From positions 93,842,553 to 93,906,552 of the forward strand of contig JAAALK010000080.1 in assembly GCA_019279435.1 (NCBI GenBank): a DNA stretch of 64,000 nucleotides, in the 5' to 3' direction. The DNA is from Zizania palustris. Lineage: Eukaryota; Streptophyta; Magnoliopsida; Poales; Poaceae. The notes under the pieces are model-generated. The model searched no databases. It saw only the letters and a list, made by a program, of their open reading frames with translations, and had not been told where the DNA came from. Of the stretch, positions 32,248 to 44,140 are shown one piece after another (position 1 is the stretch's first letter; each line of letters opens with the position of its first letter). A program made the translations under genes and the position numbers.

Positions 32248-32673
32248 CTAAATATGCATCTGGATCATAGGTGCCAGCAAAAGGAGGTACTGAAATTTTA
32301 CCTTAGAGTAGGGATCATTGTTCCTGTGGTTGTCAATGTTACCTCGTGGAGGGCGGTTGCGGTGGCCGCCCATACCTTGACGGTTGAACTGAAAGCGATG
32401 ACGTGCAGCCTCGTCAGGGTCAATGGCATTGTTTCCGGCATAGGATAGGTCGTCTTCATCTTCAATATGATCGTCTTCCTCTTCAACATGTTCATCGTTG
32501 GCTCGTGCAGCAGGCAATCGTGTTTCCAAGGCAGTCATCTGGTCTACTAGGTCAGCCACAGTACGTGCGAGACGTTCGATGGAATGTTGGGTCTGCCGCT
32601 GAGACTCTAGTAGAGCACGTCGTGAGACGCATTCATTAAAATCAGATGGAGGGGTGCCGCTGTTATCTGCCAT
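32248..32673 (-). pseudogene. gag: gag N-terminus (frame-broken from the main frame)
   Basis: From the ATG whose complement is 32671-32673 (MADNSGTPPSDF). Encodes a charged helical segment (SRRALLESQRQTQHSIERLA, LVDQMTALETRLP), an acidic run and an Arg/Asn/Gly-rich tail (FNRQGMGGHRNRPPRG). A one-base break near 32290-32300 separates it from the polyprotein; beyond the break the other frame continues the gag sense. The equivalent region at 53040-53403 has the same organisation. Confidence 0.8.
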
Positions 32674-33950
32674 GTTAGTGAAAGACAAAACAACAAAGAA
32701 TAATCCTGGTGGAAAAACAGCTCGGTGGGGTGCTGGATGTGTGGTGGAAGCAATTCGTCAAGCACCTTACCCACGCTTGCAAGTGTTCTTACCACGCCGC
32801 AGTGAGGTCACCGGCCTACAGGTGATGAACCAAGTGGAGGATGGTGTACAATTGCAAGGAATGAACCTGTCCTGACCAAGAGAAATGTGTAGCTTGGAAG
32901 GCAAAGTGAGTAGCAAGGATTAGCGATAATAATAACAGTTAAACCAAGTTCAATAAGTATTCCCTAGTACTCGTCAAAGTTGCTGACCGTAGTGCTCCCA
33001 AAGTGAAAGTTCAAGTATAGAGGGAAACTATGTGCCCAAAATCAAAAGGAAGCAAAAACAGGTCAAAATCAGCTCTCTATAGATCGGACAAGGGATCGGA
33101 CAAGAGATCGGACAAGTGATCGGACAAGGGTATGTGCAATTTTTTTTTTCTCTTTTTTTTTTCTGCTGCTGTTCAGATCAGACAAGAGATCGGACAAGAG
33201 TTCGGACAAAGGTTCAGACAAGAGATCGGACAAGCAACAAAAAGCCAAAGACTTCCTCAGATCGGACAAGTGTTCGGACAGGAGTTCGGACAAGAGTTCG
33301 GACAAGAGTTCGGACAAGCAACTAACAGCCCGCTTCTCTTTTTTTTTATATATTTTTTTTCTCCTTTTTTTTTCACTCTATTTTTTTTTGAAACAAGGAT
33401 GACCAGAGGAGTAACCACAAAAATTGGCACCTACAACTGAGGTGGGATGTGACTCACAAAATTCAAACAAGTTCGCTGTCCGGCGAGCAAAAACTTTGTC
33501 TAATTTTTTTTCTTTATCTTCCCGATTTTTTTTGGCGATTTTGGTGAGGGCTAACCGACCTTTGTGGGTTAGGGTACCCTCAAAATTGAGTCAGGAACAC
33601 GCTCAAAAAATTTCAGATTTTTCCGCCAAACGAGCGAAAAGTTATGCCTGTTTTACTGAAGGGGGGTCACAAAGAGTAGATGTGGAAAACAAAGAAAGGT
33701 TGCGGAAGGGGGGGGGTTTTTCGGTGGGGAATTTTTTTCTGAGACACAAGAACAACTACTACTCAAACGACACAGAGGGATGACTAAACCAGCAACAAGA
33801 CTCGACCAAGAACACGAACTCAACAAAGTTAAAACTGAAATTAAAATCGCAAGGCACAAAGGGGTTCTCGGTGGGGAATTTTTTTGGTGCAGTTTTCTGG
33901 ACTCTGGATAAAAACAAAAGTAGATCGAAATTACCTAACGGGAAAACTGA
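32674..33950 (-). other. long untranslated leader of the CRM-like element
   Basis: About 1.3 kb between primer site and gag ATG with no gag-like coding. It contains poly(T) tracts on the plus strand (33138-33170, 33330-33395), a GGACAAG repeat cluster (33080-33320) and a G-run near 33710. Confidence 0.7.
33080..33320. repeat. GATCGGACAAG-type short tandem repeats
   Basis: Repeated 11-12 bp words (GATCGGACAAG, GTTCGGACAAG, AGTTCGGACAAG) in two clusters separated by a poly(T) stretch. Spacing is irregular. The Glu-Leu-Leu-Ser-like repeat proteins it appears to encode are artefacts. The related leader at 53404-54360 lacks the clusters, so they expanded in this copy or sublineage. Confidence 0.8.
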
Positions 33951-33962
33951 GCTCTGATACCA
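33951..33962 (-). other. primer binding site (initiator-Met tRNA)
   Basis: TGGTATCAGAGC on the minus strand, two bases inside the LTR. It matches the 3' end of plant initiator-Met tRNA, the usual primer for this kind of element. Confidence 0.9.
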
Positions 33963-33964
33963 GC

Positions 33965-34873
33965 TGATGGGGGAGTGGTCCCGATCTTCCGCTAGGTAAA
34001 GGATAAACTTGGGTTGGTGGAGAATCTCGACGTTGGCGATCCAAGGCTCCGGTCCGGCGGATCAAAACCTTGCAATCGTTACACCACTGTCTCCGTTGGT
34101 TATCAACCACGCAGAACGCGATTGACCTCGCCACGAAGGCTAATTCCTGCAAGCGAACCCAAGAACACAAGCAAGAACAGGAAGGATACAAATCGAATGC
34201 CAAATCACAGACAAACGAATATAAGTTGAGGTTTCACAAACGCCAATGCGGTAGCCAATCGGTCCGGCGCAAGAGGTGGGATCTAAACACAACAGTGTAG
34301 ATGCAACAAAGCAAAACCTAACCCTAGAAGTGGCTGGCGTGAGTTTATATAGGGCGGCGGCCTATGGAAGGGGAACAGACTTGGGCTGTGGGCTAGAAGA
34401 CGTACAGACTCAGATTATGGCCAACACGGCCCAGTTCTGTCACGCAGTACTGTTTTAAATACACAGGTCGACTCGAGACTCCAAATGATGTGAAACCAAC
34501 GGCAAAAGATCCGTCTTCTCCTCAGCTTTCCAAAAAGTCCAAGAACGCGCCAATCGGACTTCGTATGAGGAAGTTATGCCCATTTTGGTGAATGGTGGTC
34601 GATGTAGTCCGAACCAGCGAATTCTTGACTTCAAATCATCCGTGCGGCTCCGTCTTCAACTCCAACTCTCCTATTCCATCTCCCATGTTCCTAAGCAACA
34701 AAATATCACTAGTATTCAGTAGCATCCCATCCAAACAAATATAATCAAAGTTGCTAAGGAACGAATTAACCTCATGGTTCAAGCGACGGGCACGGGCGCG
34801 TGTGATTGATCCTTGTAGTTGAATTGTAGGTGGAGGCTCCATGTGTGTATCATGTGAAGTGATGTCCTCATCA
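33965..34873 (-). repeat. 5' LTR, 909 bp
   Basis: Same length as 27126-28034, seven substitutions by eye. The minus-strand TATATAAA box is at 34344-34351. Followed by the agaac target-site copy at 34874. Confidence 0.95.
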
Positions 34874-34878
34874 AGAAC

Positions 34879-35437
34879 CATGCGAAGCCCGATCCCGATA
34901 AGGAGAGTAGGAAGAACTGGACCCTCAGTGCCTCATCAGTCGATGCCTCTCCGCACTAGGCGAGGAAATGGCTAATACGCTCGATCGTGGAGATCGAGTC
35001 TTGTCCCGAAAATTTGGTGAAATCGGGCACCTTGTATCGGCCTAGCAACATCACTTTATTAAACCATTATGGAAATGGCCACTGATACATGTACGTTTAT
35101 TCTTTGGGTTTCAACCCAAAATGATCTCTGATGACCTTCGTGATCCGATTGACCCATTCATCTTCTTGTTGCCCCGGCATCGGATATTGGCTAGGTGTTG
35201 GAGCCTACCGGTAATTCTCCTACCAGACAACATTGCTTCCATACTACCCCTCATCGATGTGGGGCCACGCGCCGTAATACGATGTCCGATGATACCCTGG
35301 AAGGATTCCATCAGGTGCCCCCCTTGTCAGCACAACCGGTCAGACCGACTACTCTTGGAAAGTGGTCTCCAAGTTCCGTCGACCGTCCTCCCATGGATGG
35401 ATCACAACCAAAATCCTTGGAGGAGATGGGGGTGATG
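34879..35437 (-). pseudogene. gag: gag N-terminal third (old element)
   Basis: Minus-strand stretches encode YKVPDFTKFSGQDSISTIER, HFLA and CGEASTDEALRVQFF (about 35040-34880), preceded by a segment with NRITKVIRDHFGLKPKE (35160-35100). They join across the nested element to 27120. Frame breaks and stops throughout. The upstream limit is cut by the solo LTR at 35443. Confidence 0.75.
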
Positions 35438-35442
35438 AAATA

Positions 35443-38400
35443 TGTGAAACCAAGGGTAGTTTCGGTCTGGATGATGAGTGATTGACAAGGATGAGCATTT
35501 GAGTGGTTGAGGTTGGTTTGAGTGCATCGAGGGGTTCGATGTGAAATGGAGGATTGGTTGTCGAGGTTTCGGTGGTGCGTCGCGTTCATGTCTTGGCTTG
35601 TCTTGTATGTGCAGGGAGGAGATGCTGACCAATTGTCGACGGCGGGTGATCGAGGGTCGAGCGGGGAGCTTGATGCTGGAGGATCATAGAGGCCGGGTGA
35701 AGTTGGAGAAGATCTCAAGAGTGCATGAAAAGATCGAGCAAGAACGGATGGATGGTTTGCGTGGAGTTGTCTTATGTGTACTAGAGGAGATTCTTTGTCG
35801 ACTGCCGATGGTCGGTGACCAGGGTGAGACAGGGAGTCAAGAGCCGGATGATCAAGGATACCAGTTGGAATCGAAAAGCGATCTCAGGCGTACGCATTGA
35901 AGACAAAAGATGAGAGCCTTTGTCGGTTTTTGCTGAAAACCGTCTTAACTTTCAATGTGTTTGGTTAATTTAATAAATAAGTGTCTATTGTAAGTTTAAA
36001 TTTTTCAGTTTCATAGTGTATTCTTTTAGTGTATTTTTAGAGTGGTTCTACTCTGAAAATATATTAAAAGAGGAGTCATTTTTAATTTTTACTTTAGGTC
36101 TTAAAGGTTAATTTTCAGAATTGGTATTTCTGAAATTACCAAGGGGTTATGTGTAAAATAGTGTTCTACAAGCTGCCTACTTAAGGGATCTTATCCCCTA
36201 AGTTGGCTGAGACTTTTGGGAACCTTTTGACAGAATTTTATACACAAAAATGAGAGCTAAACACTGGTTTTGATAAATTTCTAACGAGCTATAGGAGGAA
36301 ATCAGCAAATGTTTTGATCTACTACAGGAAGGAATTCTGTTTCAGCGCAGGTAACCTCTGTGGTTGAATTCAATTTTGTGATGCGATTTATGGTGAATCT
36401 AGTGCAGAAGTTGATATTTATGTTTATATATCTTTTGTTGTGCATGATTTGAATGATCCATTTTTTAAAGTTTCATGTGATTTCTACAATATCTTCTTGA
36501 TCTTTTTGCTGATCAAAGGAGGCACCACAACACTGAAAAATTACTCGAAACATAGTTTCAGTTTTTGGTATAGCCTTCTACATGTTTGATGAAATGTTTC
36601 TTCTAGTGTTCATCAACATCATGGCTGATACTTGGGTTGCTTCTTGAGTGATTTCATGGTAGAAATATGAACAAATTGTTTTGGGGTGAGAATCAAGTCC
36701 TAACAATTCTGGATATCTATTTTGAGAATTCTACAATATTTGTATAGAGATGATGTTTTCAGTTTGTGTGATTTTTGTTGATTCAGATCATCCTGTTGTG
36801 AGTGTCTATCTTGAGTACTTAGATGATTTGGAAACTGTTTTGAGATGCTTTTTGATCTGATTGCTGAATACAGAATTGTCTTCATCCTGTTTGTTTTGTG
36901 CCTTTGCAGCTGAAGCAACTTTGCCTCTATTCATCTTTTTGCTGAACCTGAAAATTAGATTTCTAGATTTGATTAATGGTGTTCAGTCTTCTCAGTTTGA
37001 GAATCAATCTGTGTTTAATCAAATCAAGTCTTATGAGTGTTCAGTGCTAGAGCATTCAGAATCAAATTTCAGAACAAAAAGAATTTAAATTCTGCACTGA
37101 ACTTTGCAATAGCTGAAATTCAGTTCAGTTTCCTTCAGCAGAATTGTTTCTCTACTTGTGATACTCTGAACTTCTCTTTGATAGTGTTAAATCAGTGTGT
37201 TGGTTGATGGGAACATTAATTCATCATCTGAAGTTCGTGTGTTCAGTACAGATCATCAGAAACTGTTCAGAAGATGAACTTTGGTTCTGAATGTTGTGAT
37301 CCATTTTGTTCAGTTATTGTTCTGATCCGGAATATGAAATATGTGTTTTCTAGTGCTGAAATTTGAACTCATTTGTTGTGTGTGTGCTGAAACTTCCAGC
37401 TAGTCTGTTTGTTCAGATTTCTACAGTGAATCACATTGATTGATAATCAAACACCATCTGTTAAATTGTAATCAAAACAGTTCTAAACTTCTGAATAGCT
37501 ATATTCTGTTTCCTGCATGTGTGTTCAGTGAGATATCTTTTACAGAAATTTTGTTCAGAATCTTTTAGCTAAGACAAACAAAAGTTAAGTTTGTGGATCT
37601 GGTCTATGTTTTGAAATGAACTGTAAAGCTGAAATGTGTGCTCAGATATAAATCTATCTCAAATAATCTGAAATCTGGGAATACTATTCAGGTTCAAAAC
37701 TTGAGTATACTGTTTCAGTTTGTGCCTGAGAATTGATTTTATTTCAGTGCAAAAGTGTTCAGATCTGAGTAAATGTTTGGATTTAAAATTCAAATTCAGT
37801 TCTGAGTTTAACATTGAACAAGCAGTAAATACTAGAAGTGTTTGGTTCACAGATCAGTTTGGACTGTTTTAGTTGTTAAAGCTTCTGTTTCAGAAATTGA
37901 ATCCTGTCCTCAGTGATTCAGTCCTTAAACTTGCTCTCATAGGTTCTCTGAAAAAGGAACAAGACTGATACTGTTCTGTTGTGTATATACTGTGAATGCA
38001 CTGGTTAAGTTGAAATTCAATTAAAATTTAGTACCGTGATTAAGATTTGAATGCAGTTTTCAATGCTGAATCATATTTGATCAAATTTAGATCTCCTGTG
38101 TTGGGTATTCTCAGTTTATTAAATATGTTTCTGTTTTAACTGCAAATCTCAGATAATCTAAAATCTGCTTGAAGAATTGTTGTGCTTAAATTAAATATGT
38201 TCTGATGTTGAAGTCTGCAAATTGAACCAAAACTTGAATTCTGAATCTTTTTGAAAGTTACTGTTACTATTCATCGTCCAGAGTGTTTCAGAAGTGTTGA
38301 GATTTCAAGTTGATTCTTTACTCCTAATTTGATTTGCATTCTTGTGTGAAGTGTGTTGATACTCATCGACTAGACAATCTTTAAACTAAGCTGAATTATG

Positions 38401-38558
38401 TTTTTCAATCTAGTGGAGCTCGAATTGTGTACTGATTGGTTTAAAACTTGAAACTGAGTGTTTAGAGGTGCGTTGGGTGATTTTATTAGGTCATCACATT
38501 CAAAAGAAAGTGTTGAGGCGCCTATTCACCCCCCTTTAGTCGTCATTCTCATCCCACA
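35443..38558 (+). repeat. solo LTR, copia/Sirevirus-like, 3116 bp
   Basis: TGTGAAACCAAGG to CATCCCACA, with a perfect aaata duplication on both sides (35438-35442, 38559-38563). Orientation is set by homology to the LTR at 45467-56870, whose internal region with purine tract lies on the TGTGAAACC side. The first ~450 bases are GC-richer and degraded. About 35930-38450 is AT-rich and dense in TTCAGA/TCTGAA words with no coding frame. The end ACTAAAGGGGGGTGAATAGG (minus) is a common LTR end in grasses. It arose by LTR-LTR recombination (inference). Confidence 0.85.
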
Positions 38559-38563
38559 AAATA

Positions 38564-39119
38564 CTACAAAAAATATCAAGAGATCAAAGTAATTCGGCCA
38601 GGAGACCGAATTACCAATAGAAACCAATAAAACCGATAGAAATCCGTTACGTGGATGAAATGGATAATTCAGAAGCGAACCAACAAGGACTTACCATGGT
38701 TACGACATGGTGGACAAATAGTTTCTGGCGCAAACCAGCAAATATGTACGTGCTAGGCTAAAACTAGGGAAAAAAAGAAAATGTGATTCAAGGTAGATAA
38801 TAAATTGGATCTATTAGGGTTTTTGGTGGGACTTCCTTGAATCGGCCTTGCCTCTATTTGTAGAGGTTGGTCATGAGTTCCTGGTGTCTAATATTAGTTA
38901 GACATGGGTTCCAAGTCCAAAATTAATCAGGGATAAACATACCCCGAAATCAGCCATTTGGAGTTGGGTCGGTCTGACCGGGGCCTACATGGAATGTCAG
39001 ACCGGGCCTATATGGCCAGTTGGACTGGCCTATGACAGGTATCGACATATTTTCGGTAAAACTATCAAAAATGATATTTTGATAATTTTAACCATTAATG
39101 CTATTTTTTGCTATCAACA
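38564..39119 (-). repeat. 5' LTR portion of the oldest Tat-like element
   Basis: Minus strand starts TGTTGATAGC at 39119, like the LTR at 22349. Holds GGTCNGACC repeats (38965-39015), a TACAAATAG in a palindrome (about 38846-38861), and hairpins at 38591-38612 (AATTCGG...CCGAATT) and 38641-38656 (AATCCGTTACGTGGAT). The inner limit is blurred by the solo LTR at 35443-38558. Confidence 0.75.
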
Positions 39120-40080
39120 TATCCATTTCAACACCTTGAACCTCTTTAGAGGTTCCATTAAACGTGCAGGTCATGGGAAGGGGTTGATGAATCACCATTT
39201 TCAAGAAGCTGACTAATACACGCTTTCAGATTGGCATACCTAAAATAGAACAAAAAGATTTATATCATCGAAAACATAATAGCTGCTCAATAGTCCAACA
39301 AAATAGTAGGTATTTTAGGCAAGGGTTCAGAATGATTCTATCGTCATCGAAGATGACAATCATGTGGTTATCCTAACAATCTGATCAACAATGACTTCAT
39401 GGTGTGTTTTAACCTGATTAATAGTATATAGACTTTGGACAATCATTTGTTCAACTCCTGCCCAAGTAGTATTCAATGTTTAAATTGGGTCTTTTTTAGT
39501 ACATATCCGTGATCCGACTAAATACAATCCACATAACCCAAAATGGAGTAAAGATTATACCCCATAGGGAGAGTCGAGGTCCAATTATACTTTTAGCCCC
39601 TGAACTTGCCTTCTAAAAAACATTTGTGCAAGTCAGTTTGTGTTGGTTGAGAATCTTAACTAAATCTAAGATGTTATGTAGTAGCAAAATATTAACATTC
39701 CAACATATGGATAACTGAACTTCTCCCAAACAAACAATTCAGCAATTAGTTTCAGACCCTAGTCAATGGTCATAAACTATCAGACATTCAGAAAAAGAGC
39801 ACATGTACATTGAATATTTTATTGCCAATATCGAAATTCTTCATTTTTTTAAATCTAATGTTCATATATTCCCATTTAACACTATTCCACATGCATTCTG
39901 TTATTTTTATCTTACTTTGCAAAACATTGAAACAATATAAATAAGGTCCATCAAAATAAAAAAAATGACATCATATTACATAAAACAATAATCAAATGGT
40001 AAAACAGTTAAGGACGCCACAACAACCCCTAGAGCATCATAAATGAAGAAAAAATGTCCACAGTCAGGAAATGCATAAGC
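39120..40080. other. unassigned AT-rich spacer
   Basis: No open frame longer than a few dozen codons makes sense, and I recognise no transposon ends or RNA gene. It begins directly outside the old element's LTR. It may be low-copy host DNA or an eroded repeat. Confidence 0.5.
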
Positions 40081-40535
40081 TGTTGACACCCAAATTTGGC
40101 ACCAATTTGGAGTAGAACAAGTGCTAGCCAATTTAGAACAAATTGGAAATTATGTGTGTAGGCCGGTCCGACCTTAGTGGTGTAACCAGTCCGATCAGCA
40201 ATACATGGCCGCTCTGACCCATGTACCCCTGGTCCGACCGGCCATGTATTGCCGGTCTGACCACCAGGATCCCAGCACTCCGAGTCTGATTAGTTACGAC
40301 TAAATCTCGTGTTTCTTCGTGTAAACCCGGGATATTTCGTATCTAAATCAACCTTTAACCACCTTAGGATGTGGATAACATAAGACCAACCCCTATATAA
40401 AGGGACAAGGCCGATTCAAGCCAACCCCCCGGTGGCACTACATTGAATCGTTCTTTTTGAAGGTTATGCCAAGAAAATTCCATGGATCAGAAGTTCCGAT
40501 AGAAAGTATTAAAAGTTCTGGTTACTTTCTGGTCT
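40081..40535 (+). repeat. LTR fragment, cut by the assembly gap
   Basis: Starts TGTTGACACCCAAATTTGGC, has several GGTC/GACC palindromic words (40162-40262) and a TATATAAAG box at 40394-40402 in a CCCCTATATAAAGGG context, and runs into the N run. The layout resembles the Tat-like LTRs. The rest of the element is missing, so family and type are inferred. Confidence 0.6.
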
Positions 40536-40635
40536 NNNNNNNNNNNNNNNNNNNNNNNNNNNNNNNNNNNNNNNNNNNNNNNNNNNNNNNNNNNNNNNNN
40601 NNNNNNNNNNNNNNNNNNNNNNNNNNNNNNNNNNN
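40536..40635. other. assembly gap (100 N)
   Basis: Exactly 100 unknown bases, the usual placeholder for a gap of unknown size. Sequence on its right (40636-40940) has many one-base indels against the neighbouring units. Confidence 0.99.
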
Positions 40636-41521
40636 GGCATAAGAGTGGGACGAAGATGTTGTTTTATACTACTTGTCACCCACAAACGGATGGGGCAAAC
40701 GGAGGTCATCAATCGTACATTATCCACCATTGTGAGGGCTGTTTTGAAGACCAACTTGAAGCTCTGGGGAAGAGTGTCTAACCTCTATTGAGTTTGCATA
40801 TAATAGGGCAGTACATCCACTACTAAGGTAAGTCCATTTCAAGTGTCTATGGCTTTAATCCGTGTGCTCCTATTGATTTGCTACCATTGCCAACCATCTG
40901 AAAAAATTGAATTTTGATGCTACTACACGTGCTGAATTATTGCTTAAGATGCATGAAACTACTAAAGCAAACATAGAGAAAATGAATGAGAAATGTCGTG
41001 CTTATGGTAGTAAGGGTAGAAAAGAGATAACATTTGAACCGGGTGATCTTGTTTAGTTGCACTTGCGCAAGGATCGTTTTCCTGATTTGAGAAAGTCTAA
41101 ATTGATGCCCCGTGCTGATGGTCCTTTCCGAGTGCTTAAGAAGATAAATGATAATGCATATAAACTTGAGTTGCCTGCAGCTTTTGGGGTTAGTCTCACA
41201 TTTAACATTTCAGATTTAAAGCACTATTTGGATGATGACGATGAGCTTGAGTCGAGGATGACTCCAATTCAAGTGGGGGAGAATGATGATGGCATCACTT
41301 CACATGATACATACATGGAGCCTCCACCTACAATTCAATTACAAGGACCAATGACACGCGCTCGTGCTCGTCGCTTGAACCATGAGGTTAATTCTTTCCT
41401 TAGCAACTATGTTAATATTTGTTTGGATGGGATGCTACTGAATACTAGTGATATTTTGTTGCTTAGGAACATGGGAGATGGAATAGGAGAGTTGGAGTTG
41501 AAGACGGAGTCGCACGGATGA
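40636..41521 (+). pseudogene. pol: integrase 3' fragment, unit 1
   Basis: Begins at the gap edge within the integrase core. Many one-base length changes up to about 40940 destroy the frame; 41057-41521 is open and encodes HLRKDRFPDLRKSKL through GDGIGELELKTESHG. A TAG at 41054-41056 replaces the Trp of the GDLVW motif seen in the intact copy. Confidence 0.8.
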
Positions 41522-41856
41522 TTTGAAGTCATGAATTCGCTGGTTCGGACTACATCACCACCATGCACCAAAATGGGCGTAACTTCCTCATACGAAAGTC
41601 CGATTGGCACGTTCTTGGACTTTTTGGAAAGCTAAGGAGAAGACGGATCTTTTGGCATTGGTTTCGCCTCATTTGGAGTCTCGAGTCGTCCTGTGTGACT
41701 GAAACAGTCCTGCGTGACAGAATTGGGCCGAGGTTGACCTTGTACTGAGTTGGAGGCCGTGTTGGCCCATAGTCCGAGTCATGTGCGCCTCCTAAAGGAT
41801 GCCCACGCCCTATATACTCATGACAGACGTCATTAGGGTTAGGTTTTGATTTGTTT

Positions 41857-42830
41857 TTCAGAGAGGTCGTACGCTTGCATGGAGTTCCCAATACCATCGT
41901 TTCAGATCGTGATGCTAAATTCTTAAGTCATTTTTGAGGACGTTTGTGGCATAAGAGTGGGACGAAGATGCTGTTTTATACTACTTGTCACCCACAAACG
42001 GATGGGCAAACGGAGGTCATCAATCGTACATTATCCACCATGTTGAGGGCTGTTTTGAAGACCAACTTGAAGCTCTGGGAAGAGTGTCTACCTCATATTG
42101 AGTTTGCATATAATAGGGCAGTACACTCCACTACTAAGGTAAGTCCATTTCAAGTGGTCTATGGCTTTAATCCGTGTGCTCCTATTGATTTGCTACCATT
42201 GCCACCATCTGAAAAATTGAATTTTGATGCTACTACACGTGCTGAATTATTGCTTAAGATGCATGAAACTACTAAAGCAAACATAGAGAAAATGAATGAG
42301 AAATGTCGTGCTTATGGTAGTAAGGGTAGAAAAGAGATAACATTTGAACCGGGTGATCTTGTTTAGTTGCACTTGCGCAAGGATCGTTTTCCTGATTTGA
42401 GAAAGTCTAAATTGATGCCCCGTGCCGATGGTCCTTTCCGAGTGCTTGAGAAGATAATGATAATGCATATAAACTTGAGTTGCCTGCAGCTTTTGGGGTT
42501 AGTCTCACATTTAACATTTCAGATTTAAAGCACTATTTGGATGATGACGATGAGCTTGAGTCGAGGATGACTCCAATTCAAGTGGGGGAGAATGATGATG
42601 GCATCACTTCACATGATACATACATGGAGCCTCCACCTACAATTCAATTACAAGGACCAATGACACGCGCTCGTGCTCGTCGCTTGAACCATGAGGTTAA
42701 TTCTTTCCTTAGCAACTATGTTAATATTTGTTTGGATGGGATGATACTGAATACTAGTGATATTTTGTTGCTTAGGAACATGGGAGATGGAATAGGAGAG
42801 TTGGAGTTGAAGACGGAGTCGCACGGATGA
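41857..42830 (+). pseudogene. pol: integrase 3' fragment, unit 2
   Basis: Starts at the LTR-integrase fusion. 41944-42366 encodes the catalytic-Glu region and C-terminal domain (HPQTDGQTEVINRTLSTMLR to FEPGDLV) and stops at the same TAG as the other units. A one-base loss near 42455 breaks the remaining frame. Confidence 0.85.
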
Positions 42831-43165
42831 TTTGAAGTCATGAATTCGCTGGTTCGGACTACATCAACCACCATGCACCAAAATGGGCGTAACTTCCTCA
42901 TACAAGTCCGATTGGCACGTTCTTGGACTTTTTGGAAAGCTAAGGAGAAGACGGATCTTTTGGCATTGGTTTCGCCTCATTTGGAGTCTCGAGTCGTCCT
43001 GTGTGACTGAAACAGTCCTGCGTGACAGAATTGGGCCGAGGTTGACCTTGTACTGAGTTGGAGGCCGTGTTGGCCCATAGTCCGAGTCATGTGCGCCTCC
43101 TAAAGGATGCCCACGCCCTATATACTCATGACAGACGTCATTAGGGTTAGGTTTTGATTTGTTTT

Positions 43166-44140
43166 TCAGAGAGGTCGTACGCTTGCATGGAGTTCCCAAT
43201 ACCATCGTTTCAGATCGTGATGCTAAATTCTTAAGTCATTTTTTGAGGACGTTTGTGGCATAAGAGTGGGACGAAGATGCTGTTTTATACTACTTGTCAC
43301 CCACAAACGGATGGGCAAACGGAGGTCATCAATCGTACATTATCCACCATGTTGAGGGCTGTTTTGAAGACCAACTTGAAGCTCTGGGAAGAGTGTCTAC
43401 CTCATATTGAGTTTGCATATAATAGGGCAGTACACTCCACTACTAAGGTAAGTCCATTTCAAGTGGTCTATGGCTTTAATCCGTGTGCTCCTATTGATTT
43501 GCTACCATTGCCACCATCTGAAAAATTGAATTTTGATGCTACTACACGTGCTGAATTATTGCTTAAGATGCATGAAACTACTAAAGCAAACATAGAGAAA
43601 ATGAATGAGAAATGTCGTGCTTATGGTAGTAAGGGTAGAAAAGAGATAACATTTGAACCGGGTGATCTTGTTTAGTTGCACTTGCGCAAGGATCGTTTTC
43701 CTGATTTGAGAAAGTCTAAATTGATGCCCCGTGCTGATGGTCCTTTCCGAGTGCTTGAGAAGATAAATGATAATGCATATAAACTTGAGTTGCCTGCAGC
43801 TTTTGGGGTTAGTCTCACATTTAACATTTCAGATTTAAAGCACTATTTGGGAGATGATGATGAGCTTGAGTCGAGGATGACTCCAATTCAAGAGGGGGAG
43901 GATGATGAGGACATCACTTCACATGATACATACATGGAGCCTCCACCTACAATTCAATTACAAGGACCAATCACACGCGCTCGTGCTCGTCGCTTGAACC
44001 ATGAGGTTAATTCTTTCCTTAGCAACTATGTTAATATTTATTTGGATGGGATGCTACTAAATACTAGTGATATTTTGTTGCTTAGGAACATGGGAGATGG
44101 AATAGGAGAGTTGGAGTTGAAGACGGAGTCGCACGGATGA
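43166..44140 (+). pseudogene. pol: integrase 3' fragment, unit 3
   Basis: 43253-43675 and, after the shared TAG, 43676-44140 in the same frame. Only this TAG interrupts it downstream of the fusion. The C-terminal 80 residues are encoded within the LTR. Confidence 0.85.

Larger units (their letters stand above)
27126..34873 (-). mobile_element. CRM-like chromovirus LTR retrotransposon, nearly intact
   Basis: 7,748 bp with two 909-bp LTRs and a perfect agaac duplication (27121-27125 and 34874-34878). By eye the LTRs differ at seven positions with no indels, so the insertion is recent. The primer site fits initiator-Met tRNA. The polyprotein runs into the 3' LTR and the LTR starts TGATGAGGACATC; both are known traits of the centromeric retrotransposon (CRM) clade. 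I place it there with moderate confidence. Coding defects seen: one frame break between the gag N-terminus and the long frame. Confidence 0.92.
24906..39119 (-). mobile_element. oldest Tat-like Ty3/gypsy element, carrying three nested insertions
   Basis: Reassembled from pieces: protease region 24947-25730, gag 26060-27120 and 34879-35437, and LTR 38564-39119. The pieces are separated by the CRM-like element 27126-34873 (duplication agaac) and the solo LTR 35443-38558 (duplication aaata). The minus-strand LTR starts TGTTGATAGC at 39119. The element to its left (ending 24905) interrupts it between protease and RT, so its RT and integrase lie beyond the window. It is heavily decayed with many stops. 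No primer binding site was found between gag and LTR, so a deletion there is likely. Confidence 0.75.

Noticed and set aside
33069..33317. Glu-Leu-Leu-Ser repeat protein
   Set aside because: Direct translation of the short GGACAAG tandem repeats in an untranslated leader.
39120..40080. Search for a host gene or RNA gene in the spacer
   Set aside because: No sensible reading frame, splice structure or tRNA-like cloverleaf could be supported by eye.
40457..40754. Open frames running through the N block
   Set aside because: Unknown bases were read as coding; meaningless.
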